Assembly: GCA_038324385.1 (NCBI GenBank)
Contig: JBBQHX010000076.1
Coordinates: forward strand, 1 to 13,940
DNA length: 13,940 nucleotides
Direction of reading: 5' to 3'
DNA from: JBBQHX01 sp038324385
GTDB lineage: Bacteria; Gemmatimonadota; Gemmatimonadetes; Gemmatimonadales; Gemmatimonadaceae
The translations under genes were made by a program, and so were the position numbers. Below, piece by piece: positions 1 through 6,966 of this stretch (its first letter is position 1; every line of letters starts with the position of its first letter). The notes under the pieces are model-generated. The model worked only from the letters and a program-made list of their open reading frames with translations. It was not told where the DNA came from and searched no databases.

Positions 1-927
1 GATCCGGCGCGGATCGCGATCAATTCCTCGGAGCGACGCCCCGCCGCCGACGGCCTCTCGGCCACCCAGCGCGCGGCGCTCGAAGGGGCGTTGGGCCCGC
101 AGCTCGCGACGCGACTGGTATCGTCGGAGGATCTGGTCGCCGAGTGGCTGTCGGTGAAGTTGCCCGCCGAGGTGGCCATTCTACGCGACGCGGCACGGCT
201 GACCGAGGCACTCGAGCTCGAGGCGTACGCCGCCGTCGTCCCCGGCCTGACGCGCGACGCCGACGTCGCCCGCTATCTCAAGGCGCGGATGCGCGACCTC
301 GGCGTGGGCGACGGCTGGTCGCCGTCGCAGAACCCGAACGTCGTCTCGGGGGCGGACCGCGGGCACTCGCACGCGACCGACCGCGTGATCACCGGCGGCG
401 ACATCATCCAGACCGATTTCGGAATCAAGGTGTTCGACACATGGGTGACCGACATCCAGCGGTTCGCCTACGTGCTCCGGCCGGGGGAGCAGCGCGTGCC
501 TGACGAGATGGAGCGGCGGTGGCAGGCGGGGCGGCGGGGAAATCGGGCGGCGTTCGCGGCGATGCGGCCGGGTGCGACCGGGTCAGAGGTGGACGGGGCG
601 CAGCGGGCGACCATGCGCGCCGACGGCTCGCTCCCGGTCATGTGGAGCACCGGGCACCCGGTGGGCTACTGGGCGCACGACGTCGGGCCGGCGCTCCGGT
701 CGAGCGTGGCCGCGGCCGGGTTGCGCGAGGTGGACCGGGTGCTGCGCGAGGGGCAGGTGTTCGCCTTCGACGGCTTCCACAGTTGGGCGTATCCGGAAGG
801 GGGCGCGGGGGCGACGAAGACGATCTCGGTGGAGGAGATGGTGGTGATCACGCCGAGCGGGGCGGAGTATCTGGTAGCGCCGCAGGAGGAGTTGGTGGTG
901 ATTGGGGGCGGGGACGCCGAGGGGTGA
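1..927 (+). CDS. M24 family metallopeptidase (Xaa-Pro peptidase-like), 5' end missing
   Basis: The frame is open from base 1, so the gene begins outside the window; the upstream residues (DPARIAINSSERRPAADGLS) resemble the inter-domain region of Xaa-Pro aminopeptidases. The pita-bread catalytic fold follows. Candidate metal ligands are the Asp of GDIIQTDFG (codon at 415), the Asp of WVTDIQR (451), the His of STGHPVGYWAHD (655) and the Glu pair of VEEMVVIT (832-837). M24 enzymes use two metals bound by D, D, H, E, E to cleave N-terminal peptide bonds, often before proline. The fourth ligand, usually Glu in a IEPG-like motif, seems to be Asp here (FAFDGFHSW, codon at 769). This is by-eye alignment, so activity is uncertain. 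The last 91 codons are nearly duplicated at 3223-3522. No signal sequence can be judged. The family call is firm; the substrate is unknown. Confidence 0.9.
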   Translation, partial: DPARIAINSSERRPAADGLSATQRAALEGALGPQLATRLVSSEDLVAEWLSVKLPAEVAILRDAARLTEALELEAYAAVVPGLTRDADVARYLKARMRDLGVGDGWSPSQNPNVVSGADRGHSHATDRVITGGDIIQTDFGIKVFDTWVTDIQRFAYVLRPGEQRVPDEMERRWQAGRRGNRAAFAAMRPGATGSEVDGAQRATMRADGSLPVMWSTGHPVGYWAHDVGPALRSSVAAAGLREVDRVLREGQVFAFDGFHSWAYPEGGAGATKTISVEEMVVITPSGAEYLVAPQEELVVIGGGDAEG

Positions 928-975
928 CTGGCGGCATGCACCCCTCGCACGTATGAGCGGCTCGACCGTTGGCAC
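637..975 (+). repeat. Direct repeat copy A (M24 3' end plus sigma-tail relic)
   Basis: This stretch matches 3223-3574 over its whole length. It covers the last 91 codons of the M24 gene, the stop, a short spacer and a 30-base minus-strand match to the sigma-factor C-terminus. In the M24 part about 6 of 91 residues differ, and most base changes are synonymous. The copies therefore diverged as translated genes and are not a fresh copying event. Confidence 0.85.
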
Positions 976-1407
976 CAAGAAAGCCCGGTCCGACTCCGTG
1001 TTGCACAGTGAGCTGGGGATACTCGCTGCCGAGCTCGCTGCGACGATCCAGGAGAAGCGCGAGCGCCCCGCCGATTGCTCGCCTCTGCCGTTCGGCGCTG
1101 GACATCCCGGTTGACTAAACCAATTCGTCCCGGTGGTATCTATGAATAGGTCAGGTGCAAGAAAGCGGGCCGACCAAATATGGGTGAATGAAGCTCGAGG
1201 CGCGGTGACGCACGCTTCCCGAGCTGTCTCCCGGCAACAAAGGAACTAAGGCGGGTGACAGAGCGGCGCTTTGCCCCTGTCTTGTTGCGGCCGCCGTTAG
1301 GTGATGTGACAAGGCGCAGCAAGCTATCCTCCCCCGGATACACTTGAATTCATTGTCCATTTCTGGATCCATTTACATCGGATTCCGACTGCACACTACC
1401 TCATACA
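928..1407. other. Intergenic stretch, no gene recognised
   Basis: Apart from the sigma-tail relic at 946-975 I see no convincing gene on either strand. Open frames here are short and have no recognisable motif. Base composition drops from about 1110 onward, which fits entry into the inserted cassette. The promoter of the propeller gene at 1408 should lie here; TACAAT at 1404-1409 resembles a -10 box but overlaps the start codon and has no good -35 partner, so I do not call it. Confidence 0.5.
946..975 (-). pseudogene. Relic of an ECF sigma-factor 3' end
   Basis: On the minus strand this encodes VPTVEPLIRA, matching VPTIEPLIRA near the C-terminus of the intact sigma factor (3545-3574). Eight of 30 bases differ; seven are third codon positions and the eighth makes the Val/Ile change, the pattern expected of once-coding homologues. 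Spacing from the M24 stop is similar in both copies (18 versus 22 bases). Upstream of the match (above about 985) no sigma-factor homology is visible, so only the tail survives. The match is short, so confidence rests on the conserved position and the codon pattern. Confidence 0.55.
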
Positions 1408-2559
1408 ATGACACGATCTATGGCGCCGCGTGACGCCGTGAAGTCACGGCATCGGATTCTCACCGGCCTCGTCGCTCTGGCTGCCACGCTCGCACCAGAC
1501 AGTGGCGGTGCGCAACGAACCCGTGTCGTGCCCGACCAGGTTTCGTGTCCCCGATGTGAGATTCAGCTCATTCGCGTCGCGGAACTCGGCAACGAGTACG
1601 GCGATCCAGGGGCACAGGGATCGCCCGTGGCGGCAGCTCGGGATTCGCGCGGGCTGATTTACGCAGTTTACAACAAGGCGCTTAGTGAGATCGTCGTCCA
1701 TGCGCCGGACGGTCGGGTGATACAGAAGCTCGGACGCCGGGGTGATGGTCCGGGCGAGTTGCGTAGCGTGGTGTACCTGAAGGTATCGGCTGGCGATTCA
1801 CTGCACGTATTCGACGCTGCTGGTCGTCGTCGCCTGGTGTTCGATCCGTCAGGACGGTACGTGAGAATGACGCCTCTGCCGGCGTCGACGCTTTCCGCCG
1901 TCGCCCTTCCTGGCGATGAGCTGCTGATGAGCGCGAGCATCCGAACAGCCGCACAGGCGGGGCTACCGCTCCACCGCATAGCCCGAAGCGGGCGGGTATC
2001 GGGGTCATTCGGCGTGGATGCCCCCCTCCTGCGTCCGGATATGGAGGAAACGTTGCTCTGGCATGTTGCCTCGGCGGATCCGACTAGCGTGTGGGTGGCA
2101 CCGCGCAACGAGTACCGGTTGGAGCGGTGGAGTCATGCAGGCCAGCGTCAGCAGGCGCTCACTCGGCAGCCGCGCTGGTTCGTTCCATGGATCAGGCAGA
2201 CTGCGTTAGGCCCGGATACTCCCCCGCAATCAGGAATCGCCGATTTCGCAGCGAGAGCTGGAGACACCCTGGTGACCATCGTGAGCGTGCCCGATCAACG
2301 CTGGAGGGCACACATAGACCGCCGGACGAGCGAAATGGGGGAGCCGGTCTATCGGATTACTGATTACCAGCGCGCATTGGACTCGGTCATCGAATTCATT
2401 GACGCCAATGCGGGACGAGTCATCGCGTCGGCGCGCAGCGACAACCTGGTTGGACGATTCATCGATCCACATCACGTACTGAGCGTTGCGTCCGAGGACG
2501 ATGGCACCATGCGCGTGACGGTCTTGCAGGTGCGGCTCCACAATCCTCAGCCGAGGTAA
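1408..2559 (+). CDS. Exported six-bladed beta-propeller protein with CPRC motif
   Basis: The 383-residue product has an N-terminal signal peptide: basic residues to R16, hydrophobic core LTGLVALAATLA (18-29), likely cleavage after SGGA (35). A CPRC pair (47-50) follows. The signature GRRGDGPGEL (109-118), then repeats of the type LHVFDAAGRRRLVFDPSGRYVR (about 132-153), mark the six-bladed beta-propeller family common in Bacteroidota and Gemmatimonadota. Such proteins are periplasmic or surface-exposed; no enzymatic role is established, and ligand or protein binding is usually assumed. The start is ATG 1408; ATG 1420 is an in-frame alternative, and neither has a clear Shine-Dalgarno site. The stop lies 3 bases before the next gene, so the two are probably co-transcribed. 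Base composition is lower in GC than the flanking M24 copies, consistent with acquisition. Confidence 0.8.
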   Translation: MTRSMAPRDAVKSRHRILTGLVALAATLAPDSGGAQRTRVVPDQVSCPRCEIQLIRVAELGNEYGDPGAQGSPVAAARDSRGLIYAVYNKALSEIVVHAPDGRVIQKLGRRGDGPGELRSVVYLKVSAGDSLHVFDAAGRRRLVFDPSGRYVRMTPLPASTLSAVALPGDELLMSASIRTAAQAGLPLHRIARSGRVSGSFGVDAPLLRPDMEETLLWHVASADPTSVWVAPRNEYRLERWSHAGQRQQALTRQPRWFVPWIRQTALGPDTPPQSGIADFAARAGDTLVTIVSVPDQRWRAHIDRRTSEMGEPVYRITDYQRALDSVIEFIDANAGRVIASARSDNLVGRFIDPHHVLSVASEDDGTMRVTVLQVRLHNPQPR

Positions 2560-2562
2560 CTC

Positions 2563-3084
2563 ATGCGAAAACACACCACTGCGATGCGGGGCATCACGGC
2601 AGCAATCCTCGCGACGATTATCGCGACGATGGGACTCGCGACGACGCCGAACGTGTCTGCTGCACACAACCCCATGCTCACTGCACCGTTCGGCGTCATC
2701 CAATGCGGCCTGTGCGATGCCTGTGTTCTCGTTCCTGGTACGGCAGAGGTTGGTCACACCACGGCCAGATCCGAAGAAGGGCTCAGGAAACTCGGGCCGG
2801 ACGGGCCACACCCTGACGAGTGCGAGGTCGACAGTTGCAATACGGCACACCCCTACGTCATCGAATGCTTTCCGAGCCTAGCTCTGGAAACAGCGCCGAC
2901 ACTTCCAGAACTCTGGTCCGCACTCGTTCAAGCCGACGAATCCGAGTTGAAGCAAGTCATCACCGACAATGAGATGTTTGTTCACTACAACAGCGCTCGC
3001 CGAGCCCTTCAGATTCTTGGCTGCGATGGGAGCATCGTCGCACACATGCCGCTCACATCCGACCAGGTACACGCACTCGAGTAA
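2563..3084 (+). CDS. Small secreted cysteine-rich protein of unknown function
   Basis: I do not recognise this 173-residue protein. It has a signal peptide (hydrophobic segment ITAAILATIIATMGLA, 11-26; likely cleavage at VSA-AHN, 33-34). The mature part has seven cysteines: C48-x2-C51-x2-C54, C87-x4-C92, C102 and C154, with histidines at 65, 83 and 96 between them. This could be disulfide-bonded or metal-binding. The C-terminal half (about 114-170) is acidic and looks helical. Start ATG 2563 has a GAGG Shine-Dalgarno (2553-2556) lying in the last codons of the propeller gene, implying translational coupling; ATG 2584 (residue 8) is an alternative. Both products are predicted exported and carry CxxC motifs. 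A shared function with the propeller is inference. Confidence 0.75.
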   Translation: MRKHTTAMRGITAAILATIIATMGLATTPNVSAAHNPMLTAPFGVIQCGLCDACVLVPGTAEVGHTTARSEEGLRKLGPDGPHPDECEVDSCNTAHPYVIECFPSLALETAPTLPELWSALVQADESELKQVITDNEMFVHYNSARRALQILGCDGSIVAHMPLTSDQVHALE

Positions 3085-3146
3085 CCTCGACCATACCCCA
3101 CGACTACAACTTCCGGTCGCATTTGCTAGACGATGAGCCGCACTGT

Positions 3147-3182
3147 ATTGGAGACGCGATGATGCGTCTCCAATGCTCTTTT
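3147..3182 (+). terminator. Rho-independent-type terminator after the propeller/Cys-rich pair
   Basis: A perfect 11-bp stem (ATTGGAGACGC, 3147-3157, with GCGTCTCCAAT, 3164-3174) encloses the 6-base loop GATGAT and is followed by GCTCTTTT. It lies 62 bases after the stop of the Cys-rich gene and just before the truncated M24 copy, closing the cassette's transcription unit. Confidence 0.75.
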
Positions 3183-3222
3183 GTGCGCTTTAAGGCTGTG
3201 GCGAGTGCCAAGCGAGCGGGAG

Positions 3223-3522
3223 GTCGTGTGGAGCACGGGCCACCCGGTGGGCTACTGGGCGCACGACGTAGGGCCGGCGCTCCGGTCGAGCGTGGCGGCG
3301 GCGGGGCTGCGCGAGGTGGAGCGGGTGCTGCGCGAGGGGCAGGTGTTCGCCTTTGACGGGTTCCACAGTTGGGCGTATCCGGAAGGCGGCGCTGGCGCGA
3401 CGAAGCCGATCTCGGTCGAGGAGATGGTGGTGATCACGCGCGAGGGGGCGGAGTATCTGGTGGCGCCGCAGGAGGCACTGGTGGTGATCGGGGGGGTGGC
3501 AGCGGGGGAACTGGACCCGTGA
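3223..3522 (+). pseudogene. 5'-truncated M24 metallopeptidase copy
   Basis: From VVWSTGHPVGYW to the stop this frame matches the C-terminal 91 residues of the intact M24 protein with about 6 differences, then has its own tail (VAAGELDP). It keeps the His and Glu-Glu ligand regions but lacks everything upstream, including both Asp ligands, so it cannot form the metal site. The frame is open back to a TTG at 3181, but those 14 codons have no M24 similarity and derive from sequence beyond the cassette terminator. Mostly synonymous differences from the intact copy show that it was functional before truncation. Its 3' end overlaps the convergent sigma-factor gene by 89 bases. Confidence 0.85.
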
Positions 3523-3574
3523 GATCTACCATGGAGGGATCGAGTGCGCGGATGAGCGGTTCGATGGTCGGGAC
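3223..3574 (+). repeat. Direct repeat copy B (M24 3' end plus sigma tail)
   Basis: This is the partner of 637-975. Similarity starts sharply at the codon pair before TGGAGCAC, and upstream sequence is unrelated. It ends inside the sigma-factor tail. The two copies bracket the propeller/Cys-rich cassette in direct orientation. Confidence 0.85.
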
Positions 3575-4126
3575 TAGGGATGGTCGCGACCAATCGCGGA
3601 GTACAGCGGCGCGCACCGTTCGACGGGCATGATGCAGCGTCGCCTTGACGGTCCCGGGCGCGATGCCCAACTGGCGGGCGGTGTTCTCCGTGGACATGCC
3701 GAATACCCAGCGAGCGATAGCGACGGCACCTTGCTTTGGGGGGAGCGCCACCAGGGCATCAAGCAGTGCGTCGTGCCGGGTCTGGACGGTCACCGCGTCG
3801 GCCTCGGCGGTCGCCGCATCGGGGCTCGGGTCCGGAAGGTCGGCTGGCATCGTAGCCCAATCGACGGCGGCGCGGCGGGCCGCGCGCACATACAGACGGC
3901 ACTCGCTCACGCAAACCCGAAAGATCCACCCATCCAGACTTCCGGCCCCGGAGAACTGCTGCCGGCGCTGCCAAACGTGAAACCACGTATCCTGGAGCAG
4001 CTCCGCCTGCAGATCGGGACGGCGCTCGTAGCGCCGGATGACGTTGAGGAGGCGGGGACCGCAGCGAGCGACACGGTCGGCGAAGAAGGCGGGATCGCCG
4101 GACCGGAACCGGGTGGCGTCGGACAT
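3434..4126 (-). CDS. ECF-type RNA polymerase sigma factor
   Basis: ECF sigma factors direct RNA polymerase to small regulons. Region 2 spans about residues 13-85 (FFADRVARCGPRLLNVIRRY, then LLQDTWFHVWQ and GSLDGWIFRVCVSECRLYV). Region 4 spans about 118-175 (LLDALVALPPKQGAVAIARW, then the helix-turn-helix NTARQLGIAPGTVKATLHHARR). I start at ATG 4126 (MSDATRF) because homology begins at once; an ATG at 4186 would add 20 unlike residues. The 230-residue product is longer than the usual 170-200: after LIRALDPS it runs into a proline-rich tail (about 205-230) encoded antisense to the M24 copy, with an 89-base overlap. No anti-sigma factor is adjacent. The start lies only 23 bases from that of the divergent propeller remnant. 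Confidence 0.85.
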   Translation of the reverse strand: MSDATRFRSGDPAFFADRVARCGPRLLNVIRRYERRPDLQAELLQDTWFHVWQRRQQFSGAGSLDGWIFRVCVSECRLYVRAARRAAVDWATMPADLPDPSPDAATAEADAVTVQTRHDALLDALVALPPKQGAVAIARWVFGMSTENTARQLGIAPGTVKATLHHARRTVRAAVLRDWSRPSLVPTIEPLIRALDPSMVDLTGPVPPLPPPRSPPVPPAAPPDTPPPRA

Positions 4127-4149
4127 GGGTCTACGCTCTCGGGCCTTGG

Positions 4150-4608
4150 GTGACGCCAATATCCACTCGTTCGGCGGCACTGTCAAGCGTCAGGCGCCTG
4201 GCTCGAATCCTCCGCGTCAATCAGCCCCCGACACCGATCACCGACGCGACCTGGCGGGCGATGATGGAAGCGACGGTCCGTCGGCAACATCCGGACGCGG
4301 CGCGTGAGGTTGCGCGACTGATGCGTGCGCTGAGGCCAGAGTCGTTTCCGGCCTATCATCAGGTACGTGTCGATCCGGCGGGGCGGATCTGGATTCACGA
4401 CTATAACAATGTGCAGCCGCGAGGCTGGACGGTGTTCACGGCCGATGGCGAGCTCGCGGCGCGAGTGGTCGTTCCTCGGTCGCAGGGACGATTGGTCGGC
4501 TTCGGTGCCGATCACGTCGTGGTGCGGCATCAGGACGGCGACGGCGCCGCGGTACTGGCAATCCACGATCTCGTCCCGGTCGAGGGGTCGCCGAGCGGTG
4601 GGCGGTGA
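4150..4608 (+). pseudogene. C-terminal remnant of a six-bladed beta-propeller protein
   Basis: From about residue 30 this frame (ITDATWRAMME ... FPAYHQVRVDPAGRIWIHDY ... RGWTVFTADGEL) aligns by eye with residues 263-375 of the propeller at 5028-6170 (VTRADWEQM ... APAFRRIFLADTGHVWAEH ... TWTVFDSTGSP). It therefore represents only the last two blades. It has no signal peptide and no GRxGxGPGEF signature. The first 25 or so residues have no counterpart. The GTG at 4150 is only 23 bases from the divergent sigma-factor start, leaving no room for a promoter of its own. It is most likely a deletion remnant whose 5' part was lost when the M24/sigma module came to lie next to it. Confidence 0.7.
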
Positions 4609-4920
4609 CGCCAAGTGCCCGGGTGGCATCGGTGGGCAGCACGTCCGGGGCCCGGTAAAGGCGCGTCATGCCACACGGCTCTAGCGGTTGCATTTCCGAC
4701 AGGTTCACCGCATAATGTCATCTGTCGAGCCTCACGCCTCTACACCTAGCTTGTTGGAGCACACACACTGTAACAACACAGTCATGGCATTGGCGGGTCA
4801 GTCGAATGCTGATCGCGCACGCCGTTCTGATTACGTCACTCGGTGTGATCGCGGTGAATCAGAAGTAGCTCCAAGGGGGCACGACACACTCGCCCTGGAT
4901 CACTGTATCGTGAATGTTCT
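4609..4920. other. Intergenic stretch, no gene recognised
   Basis: I see no gene on either strand between the propeller remnant and the leader of the next propeller. The open frames are short, lack signal peptides or motifs, and show no similarity to neighbours. Promoter elements for the downstream propeller are expected here but none is clear enough to call. Confidence 0.5.
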
Positions 4921-5031
4921 TTGTTCAGAGGATACATAGCACGGATCGACTCGGCACAGAGCAACCAGCTCTGGTTGGCGCCCCTCGTATGGATCGTTCT
5001 CGGCTGTGGCTCGGGTGACGTTCCACTTTGA
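4921..5031 (+). pseudogene. Lipoprotein signal sequence of the next propeller, out of frame
   Basis: Reading from TTG 4921 gives 36 codons ending SNQLWLAPLVWIVLGCGSGDV, then PL and a stop at 5029-5031. The hydrophobic run ending VLGC is a good lipobox, the normal start of these propeller lipoproteins. The body of the propeller continues in another frame from about 5028. Adding one T to the CTTT run (5026-5029) would join the two as ...GDVPLLSQGVRDSSGVRI. The start codon itself is uncertain. Confidence 0.6.
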
Positions 5032-6170
5032 GCCAAGGAGTCCGCGACAGTAGCGGGGTTCGGATCACGTCCTCGCCTCCTACCGCTCCAGCGCTTGCAT
5101 GGGAGATTGATTCGACCGCTCGAGTCACAATCGGAGAGGCCGGCGGCGACGAGTCGCAGCAACTGTTTCGGGTCGTCGGAGCAACGCTCCTCGACAACGG
5201 AACCGTTGCCGTTGCGAACGCCGGGACGGACGAGCTTCGGCTGTACGGCGGGGATGGGCAACTGATTCGTCGCGTCGGTCGTCGCGGCGCGGCGCCGGGT
5301 GAGTTCCGTCGCATCAACACGATGCGACGCGCCGATGGGGATACGCTGCTCGTCTGGGACGAACTACTCGATCGCGTGAGCGTCTTTGCGCCAGGCGGAG
5401 ACTATGTGCGGTCGACGTCCCTCGCGCAGGTTCACCGCACCGTTCCGCATGGGACGTTGAGCGCTCTGCTCGGCCACTTTCCCGATGGCGCGCTGCTCAT
5501 GTCTGTCGAGCGGATCGTGACATCGCTTGACGCCCGGTCGACCGATACGCTGGTTCTGGTCCGTGTGAGCGCGGACGGTTCGACAGTGGATAGCCTGGGA
5601 GCCTTCGACGGGAATGAACAGGTACGAGTCCGTGATCGGATACGCCCATCGCTACTCGTCCGATGGATACTCCCGTATGGGAAGAATGCAACGATACGTG
5701 TTCACAATGGGACCATCTACACCCAGGATGGCACGTCACCAGAGGTTCGTCTCTTTGACAGAACTGGCTCACTCGAAGCAATCTGGCGTGGTGGTGTCCA
5801 GCCGTTCGCCGTGACACGAGCAGACTGGGAGCAGATGACGCGAGATTCCGCGTCGTTCAACCATCGCCGGTATGATGATTCGTGGCAGGCCGCACTACGT
5901 ACGGTTGGGCCGCCCGAAACGGCACCGGCCTTCCGGAGAATCTTCCTCGCGGACACGGGGCACGTTTGGGCCGAGCATTCGCGCGCGCCGACTGTCGTCC
6001 ACGCGACGTGGACGGTTTTCGACAGTACAGGATCACCGGTTCACTCCGTCCGTGCTGATCGCTCACTGCGATTGCTCGACATTCGTGCCGGGAACGCCCT
6101 CGCATACCAGCTCGACGAGCTCGGTGTCGAATCGCTCAGAGTTTATCCGTTGGTTCCACGCACGCGTTGA
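5028..6170 (+). CDS. Six-bladed beta-propeller protein, body separated from its signal by a frameshift
   Basis: The 380-residue frame opens with RDSSGVRI, a sequence that in this family usually follows the lipoprotein signal. GRRGAAPGEF (84-93) is the family signature, followed by blade repeats (LLVWDELLDRVSVFAPGGDYVR, about 107-128; EVRLFDRTGSLEAIW, 239-253; TWTVFDSTGSPVHSVR, 327-342). The protein resembles the propeller at 1408 in layout but not closely in sequence. As written it starts at TTG 5028 with no signal peptide, while a perfect lipobox lies immediately upstream in another frame. A single-base loss, real or from sequencing, best explains this. If restored it would be an exported lipoprotein; if the shift is real the product is probably stranded in the cytoplasm. 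No enzymatic function can be assigned. Confidence 0.75.
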   Translation: MSQGVRDSSGVRITSSPPTAPALAWEIDSTARVTIGEAGGDESQQLFRVVGATLLDNGTVAVANAGTDELRLYGGDGQLIRRVGRRGAAPGEFRRINTMRRADGDTLLVWDELLDRVSVFAPGGDYVRSTSLAQVHRTVPHGTLSALLGHFPDGALLMSVERIVTSLDARSTDTLVLVRVSADGSTVDSLGAFDGNEQVRVRDRIRPSLLVRWILPYGKNATIRVHNGTIYTQDGTSPEVRLFDRTGSLEAIWRGGVQPFAVTRADWEQMTRDSASFNHRRYDDSWQAALRTVGPPETAPAFRRIFLADTGHVWAEHSRAPTVVHATWTVFDSTGSPVHSVRADRSLRLLDIRAGNALAYQLDELGVESLRVYPLVPRTR

Positions 6171-6225
6171 TCCGCACGTGGCGGATCGCTCGTTGGGTGG
6201 ATAGACGATTATGCGTCGTCCAACG
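6169..6225 (+). terminator. Paired hairpins after the propeller gene, possible terminator
   Basis: A 7-bp perfect stem (GATCCGC / GCGGATC, 6169-6187) overlaps the stop codon. It is followed by a nested hairpin with outer CGTTGG / CCAACG (6191-6196, 6220-6225) and inner GACG / CGTC. There is no T-run, so intrinsic termination is uncertain. The rest of the gap to 6373 holds nothing I can name. Confidence 0.3.
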
Positions 6226-6373
6226 GGTATGGTATCGGAGGCGAACTCCGGCGCCTCCCAGACCAATGGCGTGCGCTCCGCTCGTGCCGGCACGAGCTCG
6301 CCACGGAGCAGCAAGGCTAGTCAGGGGTGCAACACGCGCCCGCATGTTCGCGCACCTTGCGTCGCGCCGTTTG

Positions 6374-6739
6374 CTAGTGCCGGCTGTCCGCCAACCCCAG
6401 CTCCGCCGCGACCGCCCGCAACCGGCGATCACGCGTCCAGAGCGGAACGCCCGCGAGCCTGGCCGACGCCAGCAGATGCACGTCGACGTAGCCGATGCCG
6501 CGCCCCGCGATCTGCGCTCCCTCGAGAAAGACGAACGCCTCGGCCGGTGTCACCATCTCGAGCGTGGGCAGCCCGCCCAGTAGCTCGAGGATCTGGCCCC
6601 GGTTGCGCAGCGTTCCGCAGGCGAGCTCGCCCACCACGAATGGATGCGTCGCCACCTGCCCGGCGTTCAGCGCCGTGATCAGCTCAGGATCTCCGATACG
6701 CAGGTGATCCACCCAGACTGAGCTGTCGACCAGCATCAT
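6374..6739 (-). CDS. vapC: VapC-family PIN-domain toxin
   Basis: VapC toxins are PIN-fold, Mg-dependent endoribonucleases that stop translation by cutting tRNA or rRNA and are blocked by the bound antitoxin. The 121-residue length is typical. The four expected acidic residues are present: D5 (MMLVDSSVWVDHL), E38 (HPFVVGELA), D86 (GYVDVHLL) and D104 (WTRDRRL), so the active site looks intact. The motif HPFVVGELACGTLRNR is typical of a common VapC subgroup. The start ATG at 6739 overlaps the vapB stop by four bases (ATGA), giving translational coupling; the adjacent ATG 6736 is equally possible. The RNA target cannot be read from the sequence. Confidence 0.92.
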   Translation of the reverse strand: MMLVDSSVWVDHLRIGDPELITALNAGQVATHPFVVGELACGTLRNRGQILELLGGLPTLEMVTPAEAFVFLEGAQIAGRGIGYVDVHLLASARLAGVPLWTRDRRLRAVAAELGLADSRH

Positions 6740-6933
6740 CCTTCGGCGACCCGCCGGCGCGGTGGGAGCGCGACATCGGGCTCGGTGCCGCCGAGCTCGG
6801 CGAGGCGGCGCGCGCTCTCGCGCTCGATGAGTGCGCGCAGCCCTTCATGAATCACCGCGGTGCGCTCGCGCATCCCCGTGAGGCGAAGCGCTTCCGCGAT
6901 GAGGTCGTCGTCGAGGTTGATCGTCGTCCGCAT
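6736..6933 (-). CDS. vapB: VapB-family antitoxin
   Basis: The 65-residue product opens with MRTTINLDDDLIAEALRLTG, the ribbon-helix-helix start typical of VapB, followed by the helix RTAVIHEGLRALIERESARR. The C-terminal part (LGGTEPDVALPPRRR) is the extended segment that normally wraps the VapC active site. VapB dimers bind their own promoter, and with VapC they repress it. It precedes and overlaps vapC by four bases. No strong Shine-Dalgarno lies before ATG 6933. Palindromic sequences 34-66 bases upstream are operator candidates. Confidence 0.92.
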   Translation of the reverse strand: MRTTINLDDDLIAEALRLTGMRERTAVIHEGLRALIERESARRLAELGGTEPDVALPPRRRVAEG

Positions 6934-6966
6934 GGCGCAAGGGGTTTGGTGGATGGATGAACGATA

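Noticed and set aside
583..978. Long minus-strand open frame antisense to the M24 gene
   Set aside because: It includes the sigma-tail relic at its start but otherwise mirrors the M24 codons; composition is that of a high-GC shadow frame. Only the 30-base relic is kept.
3123..3356. Plus-strand frame starting in the terminator region and running into the M24 copy
   Set aside because: It passes through the terminator hairpin and reads the M24 fragment out of frame.
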